A program made the translations under genes and the position numbers. A stretch of DNA of 64,000 nt from Desulforapulum autotrophicum HRM2. GTDB lineage: Bacteria > Desulfobacterota > Desulfobacteria > Desulfobacterales > Desulfobacteraceae. The notes below the pieces were generated by a model. The model was not told the DNA's origin. It saw nothing but the letters and a program-made list of their open reading frames with translations, and did no database searches. Shown one piece after another: positions 1 through 8,374 of the stretch. The DNA is taken from assembly GCF_000020365.1 (NCBI RefSeq), contig NC_012108.1, positions 1,116,001 to 1,180,000 on the forward strand, in the 5' to 3' direction. The stretch's first letter is position 1. Each line of letters starts with the position of its first letter.

Positions 1-1
1 A

Positions 2-910
2 AGGGAGGATATTGAAGCGGCTGCCGCCTGTAATACTGCCGGCGTTCATATCAGCTTTCCCACCTCGTCCCTTCTTTTGAAAACCTTTGACAAGGATGAA
101 GCCTGGGTGATGGACTCCCTTGAACGTCTTGTCGGGGTTGCCAGAAAGTATTTTGACCGGGTTTCAGTGGGGGCCCAGGACGCCACCCGGACCCGGCGGG
201 ATTTTTTATACGGGTTTGCCCGTCTTGCCTTTGAGGCTGGGGCAGACCGCCTGCGCATCGCAGATACCGTGGGAATGATCAGTCCCCTGATGGTGATGAA
301 AACCATGACGGATCTTGTTTGTCAGGTGCCGGATCTTGATATTGAGTTCCACGGCCACAATGACCTTGGCATGGCCACGGCCAACGCCGTTACCGCTGTG
401 GATGCCGGGGCGTCGTCCCTGAGCGTCACGGTCAACGGTCTGGGTGAAAGGGCTGGCAATGCCCCCCTGGAAGAGGTTGCCATGGCTCTTTTTGAGGTGG
501 GCGGGTATGGTGCCACCCTTGATTTTTCCCAGATGACTGATCTCTGCTGTCTGGTTGCAAAGGCTTCCGGCCGGGAAATCCCTGGGTCAAAACCCATTGT
601 TGGAAAAAACGTTTTTTGTCATGAATCGGGCATTCACTGTTCAGGCCTTTTAAAGGATGCCGCTTCATACCAGCTGTTTCAACCCGAAAGGGTGGGTAAA
701 GAAGCGTGCGAATACGTTATCGGGTATCATTCAGGGTCGGCTGCCATCTGCCATGTACTGGAAAAACAGGGGGTTTTCATTGATAAAGCAGCGGCCAGAA
801 GACTGATTCCCCTGGTAAGGCAAAAGGCGCGCAGACAAAAAAGGTTGCTTACCCCCCTGGAACTTGCGGAACTTTATCACCAGTTTTGGAAATTGAGTTG
901 CCCGGTATGA
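2..910 (+). CDS. nifV: Homocitrate synthase (NifV), 3' part
   Basis: The reading frame is open from the window edge, so the N-terminus is missing. The product belongs to the LeuA/NifV DRE-TIM metallolyase family. Visible marks are FHGHNDLGMATANA with the metal-binding HxH (about 345-390), the signature NGLGERAGNAPLEE, and a C-terminal HESGIHCSGLLKD plus GYHSGSAA. The stretch around KASGREIP and the short C-terminal extension resemble NifV rather than the longer isopropylmalate synthases, which carry a regulatory domain. NifV condenses acetyl-CoA with 2-oxoglutarate to homocitrate, the organic ligand of FeMo-co. The nearby draTG, nif11 and modABC genes agree with a nitrogen-fixation role. Citramalate synthase is the main alternative. 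Confidence 0.82.
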   Translation, partial: REDIEAAAACNTAGVHISFPTSSLLLKTFDKDEAWVMDSLERLVGVARKYFDRVSVGAQDATRTRRDFLYGFARLAFEAGADRLRIADTVGMISPLMVMKTMTDLVCQVPDLDIEFHGHNDLGMATANAVTAVDAGASSLSVTVNGLGERAGNAPLEEVAMALFEVGGYGATLDFSQMTDLCCLVAKASGREIPGSKPIVGKNVFCHESGIHCSGLLKDAASYQLFQPERVGKEACEYVIGYHSGSAAICHVLEKQGVFIDKAAARRLIPLVRQKARRQKRLLTPLELAELYHQFWKLSCPV

Positions 911-932
911 TTGTAATGAATAGGTCGAATAT

Positions 933-1139
933 TTATTCGAAAATTTCTACGTATTTTTTTTCAATCATCCGAATTTCATCATCAGTCAACTTTTCAAATT
1001 CCCTTCTTCTTGCACGTTTTGAAAGCATCCCATCGTTTTGGGAAAGAAATCGTATAAGTAAATCAACAAGCTTATCGGGCATATCAATATAGTTTTTGAT
1101 GAATTCTTCACTGACTAATGTTATGCCTTTGGGGTTGAC
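933..1139 (-). pseudogene. C-terminal remnant of a Fic-family protein
   Basis: On the minus strand an open frame of about 69 codons ends at a TAA at 933-935. It reads VNPKGITLVSEEFIKNYIDM..., then LVDLLIRFLSQNDGMLSKRA, then EFEKLTDDEIRMIEKKYVEI. This resembles the C-terminal wing of Fic/DUF4172-type AMPylators, recognised from memory of the family. The catalytic HPFxxGNGR motif is absent, and a TGA lies just upstream in frame. The only ATG would give a 49-residue product (933-1082). The 5' end overlaps the 3' end of the parE-like gene in another frame. A truncated Fic gene is the best reading; a tiny translated ORF is possible. Confidence 0.5.
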
Positions 1140-1444
1140 ATAATAGCTTCATAATCTCTACCCCCATAGAATATGTTCAAAATTCTTACCGCCTGTTGCT
1201 CTTCATCAACGACAAAAGCGACAACAGTTTTTTTATTGAGAGGATAAATTCTTAAATTTTTCATTAAGTCATTGCGTTGCTGCCCTCTTAGAGGTGCCGT
1301 TTCCAATTTCTGACATTTGAGCCTAAGCTTTTCAATGAATGCCCAAGCTCTTTCAGGAAAGCCACTTTTCGTTGAAATATATTCATAGATATGTTCAAGG
1401 TCTTTGATTGCATCCGGCATCAAATAGACTTTATATGTTTTCAT
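1121..1444 (-). CDS. RelE/ParE-family toxin
   Basis: The 107-residue protein has the RelE/ParE fold layout: an N-terminal helical hairpin (DAIKDLEHIYEYI), a central QxxEtAPLRG-like turn (LETAPLRGQ), and C-terminal strands ending ILNIFYGGRDYE. These toxins inhibit DNA gyrase (ParE) or cleave mRNA on ribosomes (RelE); the sequence alone does not say which. Its ATG overlaps the antitoxin stop by one base (TAATG), the usual translationally coupled order of antitoxin then toxin. The toxin frame is intact, so the module may be active. Confidence 0.85.
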   Translation of the reverse strand: MKTYKVYLMPDAIKDLEHIYEYISTKSGFPERAWAFIEKLRLKCQKLETAPLRGQQRNDLMKNLRIYPLNKKTVVAFVVDEEQQAVRILNIFYGGRDYEAIMSTPKA

Positions 1445-1725
1445 TAAACTTCTTTTTTTGCCTGTTTTTGATGTAACTTCTTAATGGTTTTAAAGGCTGT
1501 GTTTAACGGCACTGGTTCACCGCTTTGCTCTGAATGTGCCAAACGTTCACGGATTAAAGAAATTCTTGCTTTGTACTCTTCTTCTCTTTTCTGCCACATT
1601 CTCATGGCTTCCCTTATTAACTCACTCGTTGAACCATAGGAGCCGGAGCTAACTTCTTTTTTGATAGAAGCCAGCATATCTGGCGGTAAAGTGATTGTAA
1701 TTCTTTCGGCTTTTGCTTGTTGCAT
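1444..1725 (-). CDS. Ribbon-helix-helix antitoxin, ParD/CopG type
   Basis: The 93-residue protein starts MQQAKAERITITLPPDML, a ribbon-helix-helix DNA-binding N-terminus, followed by the second RHH helix (GSTSELIREAMRMW) and a charged, probably disordered toxin-binding tail. A longer upstream frame exists, but a clear GGAGG at about 1733-1737 sits just ahead of the ATG at 1725, so that start was chosen. It should neutralise the downstream ParE-like toxin and repress the operon through the palindrome at 1744-1760. Confidence 0.85.
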   Translation of the reverse strand: MQQAKAERITITLPPDMLASIKKEVSSGSYGSTSELIREAMRMWQKREEEYKARISLIRERLAHSEQSGEPVPLNTAFKTIKKLHQKQAKKEV

Positions 1726-1743
1726 AGATGATCCTCCATTAAA

Positions 1744-1760
1744 GTATGATTTAATCATAC
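1744..1760. promoter_or_regulatory. Palindromic operator of the toxin-antitoxin operon
   Basis: A perfect inverted repeat, GTATGAT-TTA-ATCATAC, lies 18 bp upstream of the antitoxin start codon. Ribbon-helix-helix antitoxins usually bind such short palindromes at their own promoters, so autorepression is inferred. Confidence 0.6.
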
Positions 1761-1814
1761 CTTTTTGAAAGGAGATGGTCAACATGCTCTTCAAAAAATA
1801 AATTTCTATTCTGG

Positions 1815-2711
1815 TTATGTCGTTGGCGCCAGCAGCAGTCTGCCACGCTGGATCAGTTGTTCTGATAATTTTTTCAACAGGGTGGCGTTTAAATTCCAGC
1901 ATTGCCAGTAAAGGTTCACGGCCACACTGTAACCCGGCGTAAGATCAATGATTCCGCCGGATTCAGCCAGCGGCATGATCTGCTGTTCCGGCAGCATGCC
2001 GTAGGCCAGGCCGGATGCAATGAAATCGGCAAATTTTTCTGCAGACGGCACATAGTGAATGGGCATATACTTTGGACATTTTTCAAAGGCCTGGGTCAAA
2101 AGCTGTTGATGCAGGGTGTCCTTCCGATTGAAGGTGACTGCCGGTGCCCTGGAAGCGGCCTCCATAGTGATGCCGTTTGGAAACCAGCGGTCGGCAAACC
2201 CGGGAGTGGCCACCATGCGGTAGGTCATCCGGCCGATGGGGTCAATTCGGCATCCCTGCATGGGCTGCTCAAGGGTGGTGATGCAGCCCATGACTTCCCC
2301 GTCCCTTAAAAGTTGATGGGTCTGTTCCTGATCATCCACCCGGATATCCAGCAGAACCTGTTCTTCTATCAAAAACGAATGAATGGCGTTCAAAAACCAG
2401 GTGGCAAGGGAATCCGCATTAACGCCCACTGACATGGTAGAAAAAAAAGGATCTGTTCCTTCTTCGGCGCAGGCAACCAGATCCTGTTCCAGATGGTTGA
2501 CCTGGAGGTAATGTTTGAGTATCTTTTGACCGCCGGACGTCGGCCGGGGCGGCGTTGTGCGTGTCAGCAGGACCTGTCCCATCTGCTCCTCGAGCAGACG
2601 AATCCGCTGGGAAACGGCAGACTGGGATATGTGAAGGGCCTTCGCACCCTTTTCGAATCCACCTTCCCGGACCACCATGGCCAGTGCTTCAATGAGTTTA
2701 TAATCCAGCAT
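1815..2711 (-). CDS. LysR-family regulator, ArgP/LysG type
   Basis: The 298-residue protein has an N-terminal winged helix-turn-helix (about 1-60, with GAKALHISQSAVSQRIRLLE) and a LysR substrate-binding domain. The motif TTPPRPTSGGQKILKHY is typical of the ArgP/IciA/LysG subgroup, whose members sense lysine or arginine. It is divergent from a LysE-family exporter gene 108 bp away, the classical LysG-LysE arrangement. The regulator is therefore expected to activate the exporter when basic amino acids accumulate. The shared intergenic region is AT-rich and contains ATTAATTAAAATAATTAAT-like dyads. Confidence 0.88.
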   Translation of the reverse strand: MLDYKLIEALAMVVREGGFEKGAKALHISQSAVSQRIRLLEEQMGQVLLTRTTPPRPTSGGQKILKHYLQVNHLEQDLVACAEEGTDPFFSTMSVGVNADSLATWFLNAIHSFLIEEQVLLDIRVDDQEQTHQLLRDGEVMGCITTLEQPMQGCRIDPIGRMTYRMVATPGFADRWFPNGITMEAASRAPAVTFNRKDTLHQQLLTQAFEKCPKYMPIHYVPSAEKFADFIASGLAYGMLPEQQIMPLAESGGIIDLTPGYSVAVNLYWQCWNLNATLLKKLSEQLIQRGRLLLAPTT

Positions 2712-2819
2712 GGCATAATTATTAGCATATCTGATGATTAATTAAAATAATTAATTTTACTTTTAATCATTCCAGGGCTATCTTCACCCGGTATATTGAA
2801 ACACCACAAGGAGATGAAA

Positions 2820-3416
2820 ATGATGTTGCCATTTATGCAGGGGTTTGGAACCGGGGGGGGATTGATCGTGGCCATTGGCGCCCAGAATGCCTTTGTCCTT
2901 TCCCAGGGTGTCCGGAAAAATCATCCCCTGATTATCGCATTGACCTGCATTGTGTGTGATGCGGTTTTTATCACAGCCGGCATTGCAGGTTTTGGGACTG
3001 CCGTTGCCTCAAACCCTTTGCTTTCCCAATGGGTCGCATGGGGCGGCGCCGCTTTTTTGTTTTTTTACGGTGCAGGCTCCCTTCGCTCTGCAATTACCGG
3101 GGGAAGCCTGGATGCCGACGGCCAGGCTGCATTATCCGTGAAGGCTGCTGTAACGACAACCCTGGCCGTCACTTTGCTCAATCCACATTTTTATCTGGAT
3201 ACGGTTGTTCTTCTGGGCGGAATCAGCAGCCGGTTCCAGGGTCAAAACCGGATGAGTTTCTGGGCCGGATCAATTGCTGCCTCAATACTCTGGTTTCTAA
3301 GCCTCAGCTTTGGTGCTCGATTGCTGGCACCGCTCTTCCGGCAGCAGATCGCCTGGCGAATCCTCGACAGCCTTGTCTGTCTGACCATGTGGGGGATTGC
3401 CGCTTCTCTGGTATGA
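2820..3416 (+). CDS. LysE/ArgO-family basic amino acid exporter
   Basis: This integral membrane protein of about 198 residues has the LysE hallmark near the N-terminus (GGLIVAIGAQNAFVLSQG) and about six hydrophobic segments. LysE/ArgO proteins export lysine or arginine driven by membrane potential. A TTG at 2796 is also in frame. AAGGAG at 2808-2813, correctly spaced before the ATGs at 2820 and 2823, favours the shorter form. Control by the divergent ArgP-like regulator is inferred from the arrangement. Confidence 0.88.
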   Translation: MMLPFMQGFGTGGGLIVAIGAQNAFVLSQGVRKNHPLIIALTCIVCDAVFITAGIAGFGTAVASNPLLSQWVAWGGAAFLFFYGAGSLRSAITGGSLDADGQAALSVKAAVTTTLAVTLLNPHFYLDTVVLLGGISSRFQGQNRMSFWAGSIAASILWFLSLSFGARLLAPLFRQQIAWRILDSLVCLTMWGIAASLV

Positions 3417-3540
3417 GTTTGTTTCTTCATGTCGCGGCAAGGCCCAGCATCGAGCCATCGATACCCTCCCTTGTAACAACCAGGCCGATGGTGACCTGGG
3501 GTAAATTGTTTCTCTCCAGCAACTCTGCTGCAGCCAAAAA

Positions 3541-4614
3541 TTATATTTGAACGGCACGAAGCTGCTCCACGGCCCTCTCTGGGCTGACCGTATTGATCGC
3601 CAGACCCGAGCCCAGTTCAAAACCATTTGGAATGGTTGTCCGTGGACAAAGTTCCAGGTGCCAGTGAAAGCTTGATTCATCTTCCGGTGTTTTGAGGACC
3701 GCGGGCGCAGAATGTAGAAAATAATTATATTCCACAAAGCCAAGAACTGCGTGAAGCCGCAGCATAACGCGACGCAGTACCCCGGCCAGATCCAGGCATT
3801 CAGTATCTGAGATGCTGCAGTAATCATGGCAATGCTGCCGCGGCAGGATATGGACTTCCCAGGGGAATCGGCTGGCAAAGGGTTTGATCGCGACAAAATA
3901 GTCCCCTTTTTCCACAATATACTTTTCGACCTCAATACGTTTTTTTTGTTCCCCTGAAAACCGATCATAGACCGTTCCTTCATAGGTCAGGGATTCATCC
4001 ATCAAGGTGCAGAAAATACATTTTCCCTGATTCTGGAAATATTTCCGGCTGTTGTCAATTTCCATCTCAACATTGGCGGGAACAACCGGCATGGCAATAA
4101 TCTGACTGTGGGTATGGGCGATACTGCCGCCTGCCGCCGGGCCGAAATTTTTAAACACCAGGACATAGCGGTGGTTTTCATTTGCCGTGTAAAGCTGTTT
4201 CATTCGATCCCGATACAGGCTGAAAATACGGGATATATGGGATTGCTCCATCTGGTATAACTGAATTCCGTGATTGGCGTGATCAATGACAACTTCATGC
4301 TGACCGTATCCGTCAATGACATGGTGAACCCCCAGATTCAGGTCTGACAGGAGGTGATCATCACCAAATACCGGGTAAAGATTTTGAACGACCCGTATCT
4401 GCCAGTTTCCATCCCCTGGAACGCGCAGAATTTCTCCAGGGGTCTGATTTTCATTTCCCCTGCAAAACGGGCACTCAGATACCAGCGACCGCGAGTCAAA
4501 ACTTGCAGAACCTGGTTTCTTTTCAGGCCGGTTTCCTCTTTCCGTGGCAATTAGAACAGATTCTGCCGGAATAATCGGATTGATGCGGATTTCACGAATT
4601 TTTTGATCAACCAT
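3541..4614 (-). CDS. galT: Galactose-1-phosphate uridylyltransferase
   Basis: The 357-residue HIT-superfamily enzyme exchanges UMP between UDP-glucose and galactose-1-phosphate in the Leloir pathway. Visible marks are a zinc-site CPFC near residue 49, a second CIFC, the catalytic GGSIAHTHSQ (HxHxQ with the nucleotidyl-His), and a distal FHWHLELCPR metal motif. Length is normal for bacterial GalT. No galK or galE adjoins it; it lies 74 bp downstream of draG on the same strand, perhaps by chance. A relaxed-specificity sugar-1-phosphate nucleotidyltransferase is possible. Confidence 0.85.
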   Translation of the reverse strand: MVDQKIREIRINPIIPAESVLIATERGNRPEKKPGSASFDSRSLVSECPFCRGNENQTPGEILRVPGDGNWQIRVVQNLYPVFGDDHLLSDLNLGVHHVIDGYGQHEVVIDHANHGIQLYQMEQSHISRIFSLYRDRMKQLYTANENHRYVLVFKNFGPAAGGSIAHTHSQIIAMPVVPANVEMEIDNSRKYFQNQGKCIFCTLMDESLTYEGTVYDRFSGEQKKRIEVEKYIVEKGDYFVAIKPFASRFPWEVHILPRQHCHDYCSISDTECLDLAGVLRRVMLRLHAVLGFVEYNYFLHSAPAVLKTPEDESSFHWHLELCPRTTIPNGFELGSGLAINTVSPERAVEQLRAVQI

Positions 4615-4688
4615 TCATTTTCACCTTCATTTTGTAGTTATAAATTCCAGTGAAAATATCATACAGGAAAATGTTCAAAAAAATGTGT

Positions 4689-5615
4689 TTAAAAATGAAA
4701 TTTTTCTGAAATATGGGACAAAGGAGAGTGGTCGACCAGGTGGTCAGACAGTTCAAGAACCTCGGAATAAATTTTGGAATCCAGACGTTTTATCCAGCGT
4801 TTGGGCAACGATGAAAAACCGTAAAGGGCGCCTGCAACCATGCCGGCTATGGCGCCGGTGGTGTCTGCGTCCCCCCCCTGGTTCACCGTATTGACAAGGC
4901 ATTCTTCAAAGGTGTTGGTTGAAAATAAAAAATGAAACACGGTCTGGACCGTATCCACCACATAGGCGGAACTATTGCCTGGGTAGGGCTGATACCCGAA
5001 AACCGGGTACTGGATCACAAAATCGCGGGTAAGGGTGCGCAGATCGTCAAGGGTATCACCCATGATGGCCCTGTGAACCAAGTGGCCAAAAAAGATACAG
5101 GCCGCATCGGACAGGGGGTTGTTGTGGGTGATATGGGCCTGCTCCACGGCGTGGCGGGCAAGGGTTTCTCCATCCCCCAGGGTATAGAGTGTAACTGGAA
5201 CCATGCGCATCAGGGCGCCGTTGCCGGCATCCCAGCGGCTCGGCGGCACTTCAAGGGTTTTGTGAACAATATAGTTCCTGATCCCCCTGGAACAGGTGGA
5301 ACCGATGTCAATGGGCCGGCTTTTCATCCAGTCGGCAAAACTGTCTGCAATGGCGGAAAGATCCCACCCCCTGGAATCTCGAATGGCCCGGCCTAGGAAG
5401 ATGGACATTTCTGTATCATCGGTTACCTGACCCGGTTTCAGATACAGCCATCCTTTCCCGATGATCTGGTTGTGCACCCCGAATTGAACCTTGATCTCCC
5501 GGGGAGTCATGAATTCTGTGGTGGCTCCCAGGGCATCGCCCAGGGCAACGCCGATGAATGCAGCCCTGGCCCTGTCTTTAATTATAGGCCAATCCAATTT
5601 CTGAAACCTGTCCAT
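4689..5615 (-). CDS. draG: Dinitrogenase reductase-activating glycohydrolase
   Basis: The 308-residue protein is an ADP-ribosylglycohydrolase with the binuclear Mn/Mg-site motifs GVALGDALGATTEF (about 22-35), GQVTDDTEM, and near the C-terminus NQGGDADTTGAIAG. DraG removes ADP-ribose from an arginine of nitrogenase Fe protein and restores activity when light, energy or nitrogen status allows. It follows draT by 20 bp on the same strand, the usual draTG operon order. That pairing separates it from generic ADP-ribosylglycohydrolases. Confidence 0.92.
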   Translation of the reverse strand: MDRFQKLDWPIIKDRARAAFIGVALGDALGATTEFMTPREIKVQFGVHNQIIGKGWLYLKPGQVTDDTEMSIFLGRAIRDSRGWDLSAIADSFADWMKSRPIDIGSTCSRGIRNYIVHKTLEVPPSRWDAGNGALMRMVPVTLYTLGDGETLARHAVEQAHITHNNPLSDAACIFFGHLVHRAIMGDTLDDLRTLTRDFVIQYPVFGYQPYPGNSSAYVVDTVQTVFHFLFSTNTFEECLVNTVNQGGDADTTGAIAGMVAGALYGFSSLPKRWIKRLDSKIYSEVLELSDHLVDHSPLSHISEKFHF

Positions 5616-5635
5616 CCATACCCCCTGTTGATTTT

Positions 5636-6514
5636 TTACACCAGACGTCTGGTGATGTCATACTCTCCGCCAATGACCAGAACTTCCTCTTCTCCCCTTA
5701 GAATACCTGCTCGGAGAAAGGAACCATCAAAAAATATTTTTGAAACAGGCACCCTGACTTCCATGACAAAGGTTCCAAATTCCCATGCCCGTTCAAAATC
5801 GTGGGTAAACGAATTGAGGTTGTTGAGCCGGACCACGGCCCGCTGGTTGTCTGTCCGGGCAAGGATTTCATGTTCTGAAAAATCGTAAATGCCTCGGAAC
5901 AGGGTGATATGGGTGACCTGGGGATCACGACGTTGGATTTCATACTGAACAAATTCATAGAGAAGGTCCAGCTGGGAAAAGATGGCATTGGTTCGGGATG
6001 CACCTCCCATGCGGTCCTTGAGGTAGGCGAGGTATTCATTGCTTTCTTTGCCCTGGATGCGGCCGCAGTGATAGGTGGGCACAAGCCCCATCCTGCTCTC
6101 CACCCATCCTTTCATCACAGCCCCTTCAACAGAACTTGCATTAAACAACCACCCCCGGAGAAATCTCAGATAGCTGTGTTTCAGGTTGACCTGCCCGTCG
6201 GGATCACCTGTTTTTCGCCATTGGTGAAGATGAAAGGCGACCTCCATGTAATCCTGGAAAGTACGGGCCCGCTGCTCCCAGGTTGTCGATTTATCCAGGA
6301 GCTTGAAAAAATGGGAATGGGTGGCCCGGACCCCCTGGATACTCAGGGGCATTGGGTTGTCATTAAAGTCACGGGAACCAATGATCCAGGGCGTTAAACT
6401 GCACAGGCTGAATTGACAATTGCCGGGATTGTTTTCAGTTTGAGTCCCTTGAAGGTCTGTTTTTTTTCGGTCTTTCCAGGTTTTTAAACCGCCGGGATCC
6501 GCAATTTTTCTCAC
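5636..6514 (-). CDS. draT: NAD+-dinitrogen-reductase ADP-ribosyltransferase
   Basis: The 292-residue protein matches DraT from about residue 28 onward (NNPGNCQFSLCSLTPWIIGS), with LRGWLFNASSVEGAVMKGWV and THITLFRGIYDFSEHEIL. DraT transfers ADP-ribose from NAD+ to the Fe protein of nitrogenase and switches nitrogen fixation off. The first available start is a GTG at 6514 with AAGGAG about 12 bases upstream. The true start could be a little further in, because the first 25 residues are poorly conserved. It is co-oriented with draG, and a sigma-54-like site lies at 6571-6586. Confidence 0.9.
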   Translation of the reverse strand: MRKIADPGGLKTWKDRKKTDLQGTQTENNPGNCQFSLCSLTPWIIGSRDFNDNPMPLSIQGVRATHSHFFKLLDKSTTWEQRARTFQDYMEVAFHLHQWRKTGDPDGQVNLKHSYLRFLRGWLFNASSVEGAVMKGWVESRMGLVPTYHCGRIQGKESNEYLAYLKDRMGGASRTNAIFSQLDLLYEFVQYEIQRRDPQVTHITLFRGIYDFSEHEILARTDNQRAVVRLNNLNSFTHDFERAWEFGTFVMEVRVPVSKIFFDGSFLRAGILRGEEEVLVIGGEYDITRRLV

Positions 6515-6570
6515 TGTCCGTCTTTTCTCCTTTTACCCAAACTTTTGCCATTGCCGCCGCCCTGAACAAA

Positions 6571-6586
6571 AGCAACAATTGGACCA
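6571..6586 (-). promoter_or_regulatory. Candidate sigma-54 promoter for draTG
   Basis: On the minus strand TGGTCCAATTGTTGCT keeps the invariant GG-N10-GC and the TTGCT of the -12 element, 57 bp upstream of the draT start. The -24 half is imperfect (TGGTCC against TGGCAC). NifA/sigma-54 control would fit, but no upstream activator site was identified. Confidence 0.5.
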
Positions 6587-6836
6587 GGGATCGATTTTTA
6601 TGGCTCAAAGCCCGGTCAAGGTTGATTCCAGGCTGCCATGGGGTGGGAAGGTCTGGAAACCTTCCTGGCGGATAGCGTTTTATATCTGATTTTATATTAC
6701 ATATTTGTAATCAAATCATAGATTTTTAACAAAAATGAAATATAATTTTTTATAAGTTTATTTTGGTTTTAATGTGAATATATTTATATGTTTTAATTAC
6801 AGCATGTTGTAGTTTTTTGTGGGTATTTTACTTGGG
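6587..6836. other. AT-rich intergenic region between draT and nif11
   Basis: This 250-bp spacer between two outward-facing sigma-54-like sites has no credible gene. Much of 6680-6830 is very AT-rich, as expected for DNA bent by IHF between enhancer and sigma-54 promoters. I could not find a clear TGT-N10-ACA NifA site. Confidence 0.4.
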
Positions 6837-6852
6837 TGGCACTTCCTATGCA
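6837..6852 (+). promoter_or_regulatory. Candidate sigma-54 promoter for nif11
   Basis: TGGCACTTCCTATGCA has a perfect -24 half (TGGCAC), the GG-N10-GC spacing and an ATGCA -12 half (consensus TTGCA). It lies 118 bp upstream of the nif11 start, on the correct strand. Confidence 0.65.
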
Positions 6853-6970
6853 ATGCTCTAAAATATTGGGAAATGGTTGCAACCGGCAAATGGAAGAACA
6901 ACCGACCGAGCCCGATTCTTTCCATGTCATATCAGTAAAAAGGCCTTAAGGGGCAAAGGAGTGCAGGGCA

Positions 6971-7216
6971 ATGCCAGTTAATGATGCAAAGAGATTTCTA
7001 AAATCGATTACAGGGCGTCCGGAATTCATGAAGGATCTGAATCAGTGCCAAAGCCCTGAACAGATTGAAACACTGCTTGGGGAAAACGGGTTTGAATTTG
7101 ATTCCGCAGAGTTTGTTGAGGCATGGACCCGTGAAGTCGCAAGCTCCCCGACTGAGGATTACCACCATCATTTTAATGAACTCAGAATGTGGTGGGAGAT
7201 GCTCAACCGGTTCTGA
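6971..7216 (+). CDS. Nif11-family small protein
   Basis: The 81-residue protein has the Nif11 pattern: a first helix (DAKRFLKSITGRPEFMKDL), a CQSPEQIETLLGENGFEF turn, and a second amphipathic helix. Nif11 proteins of unknown function occur in nif gene regions of diazotrophs; related domains serve as leader peptides of natural-product precursors. The position next to draTG and nifV and the sigma-54-like promoter upstream favour the nitrogen-fixation role. No Gly-Gly cleavage site or Cys-rich core is seen, so it does not look like a precursor peptide. Confidence 0.75.
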   Translation: MPVNDAKRFLKSITGRPEFMKDLNQCQSPEQIETLLGENGFEFDSAEFVEAWTREVASSPTEDYHHHFNELRMWWEMLNRF

Positions 7217-7270
7217 AATCAACAACAGAACGCAATCGGTCCATAACAGGATGCAACAGGGAGACCTAAA

Positions 7271-7357
7271 ATGGGACACATATACGAAGCTATTTTTGAA
7301 TACGGCAGAAAATGTTTGAAAACTGCATGCGGCGCAGAGAAAAACGATGACCTTTGA
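7271..7357 (+). CDS. Possible 28-residue ORF after nif11
   Basis: An ORF beginning MGHIYEAIFEYGRKCLKTAC follows a plausible GGGAGA ribosome site, 54 bp after nif11. It has two cysteines and ends in ...KNDDL. No family was recognised. It overlaps the next small ORF by 11 bases, as translationally coupled genes can, but chance is a real alternative at this length. Confidence 0.25.
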   Translation: MGHIYEAIFEYGRKCLKTACGAEKNDDL

Positions 7358-7460
7358 AGTGATCCACAGAATGATAGAAACCGCGCAGATCATTAAAACC
7401 CATGTGGTCTCGTCGTACACGGGAAATCCCGTTGTTCATCCGATGGCATTTCACAGATAA
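7347..7460 (+). CDS. Possible 37-residue ORF
   Basis: An ORF beginning MTFEVIHRMIETAQIIKTHV overlaps the 3' end of the preceding small ORF in another frame. Together the two fill most of the 366-bp gap between nif11 and modA. The two peptides joined by a frameshift would give a product of about 60 residues, so a single small gene with one indel is an alternative. No similarity was recognised. Confidence 0.22.
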   Translation: MTFEVIHRMIETAQIIKTHVVSSYTGNPVVHPMAFHR

Positions 7461-7582
7461 ATAAAAGACTTTACGACCATATGAGCATTTGTTAGCTATT
7501 GCTCAAAGACAAGTGATTTCTGTTGTTTTTTGAACTGCAAGTCCCTAATTCACTGACAACCCCATAAAAAAGGATCCAACCT

Positions 7583-8374
7583 ATGAAACATTCATCGCGA
7601 TCAAAACGTCTTTTGATTCCATTTCTGGTATTGACCCTGTGTGTCACCCTGTTCTCTTTTTCGGCACGGGCAGCAGACACCCCGGAAATTACCGTTTTTG
7701 CAGCCGCCTCCACCACCAACGCCATCACCGATATTATCGCCCTGTTTACCGCAGAAAACAAGGGGCGGGTCACCACCTCCTTTGCCTCTTCTTCCACCCT
7801 GGCCAAGCAGATCAACCAGGGCGCACCGGCTGATGTGTATCTCTCAGCCAACCCCAAGTGGATGGGTTTTCTGGAGAAGAATAATATGATTGAACCCGGC
7901 ACTCGGTTTGATCTGCTCGGTAATCGACTGGTCTTGATTGCCCCCCTGGACAGCAGCATGGATGTCACAATTACTTCTGGTTTTAACCTGGCAGGACTTC
8001 TGGGACAGGAAAAGCTGGCCATGGGTGACCCGGACCATGTGCCGGCGGGCATCTATGGGAAACAAGCCCTGACCACCCTGGGCGTGTGGGAGAGCGTGGC
8101 TTCTAAAGTGGCACGGGCAAAGGATGTACGGGCAGCCCTGATGCTGGTGGAGCGGGGCGAAGCCCCCCTGGGGATTGTCTATGCCACGGATGCTGCCATT
8201 TCCAAAAAGGTAAAAGTTGTGGCCTTTTTCCCTGAAAACAGCCACCCAGCCATTACCTATCCTGTAGCCCTGGTTTCTGGAAAGGCGACCCCTGGGGCCC
8301 GTGCTTTTCTTGAATTTCTCAAAACCAGTGCGTCAGGGGCTGTTTTTGAAAAATACGGTTTTTCCCTGCGGTAA
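7583..8374 (+). CDS. modA: Molybdate ABC transporter, binding protein
   Basis: The 263-residue protein has a Sec signal peptide (LLIPFLVLTLCVTLFSFSAR, cleavage near A30) and the ModA pattern: EITVFAAASTTNAI, FASSSTLAKQINQGAPADVY, and GDPDHVPAGIYGKQAL. It captures molybdate (or tungstate) in the periplasm for ModBC. Its stop codon overlaps the modB start (last base of TAA is the A of ATG at 8374), so modABC is one translationally coupled operon. Proximity to nifV, draTG and nif11 suggests supply of Mo for FeMo-co, although Mo/W enzymes such as formate dehydrogenase would also benefit. Confidence 0.93.
   Translation: MKHSSRSKRLLIPFLVLTLCVTLFSFSARAADTPEITVFAAASTTNAITDIIALFTAENKGRVTTSFASSSTLAKQINQGAPADVYLSANPKWMGFLEKNNMIEPGTRFDLLGNRLVLIAPLDSSMDVTITSGFNLAGLLGQEKLAMGDPDHVPAGIYGKQALTTLGVWESVASKVARAKDVRAALMLVERGEAPLGIVYATDAAISKKVKVVAFFPENSHPAITYPVALVSGKATPGARAFLEFLKTSASGAVFEKYGFSLR

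Noticed and set aside
4932-5396. 154-codon frame opposite draG
   Set aside because: Antisense to a gene with complete metal-site motifs.
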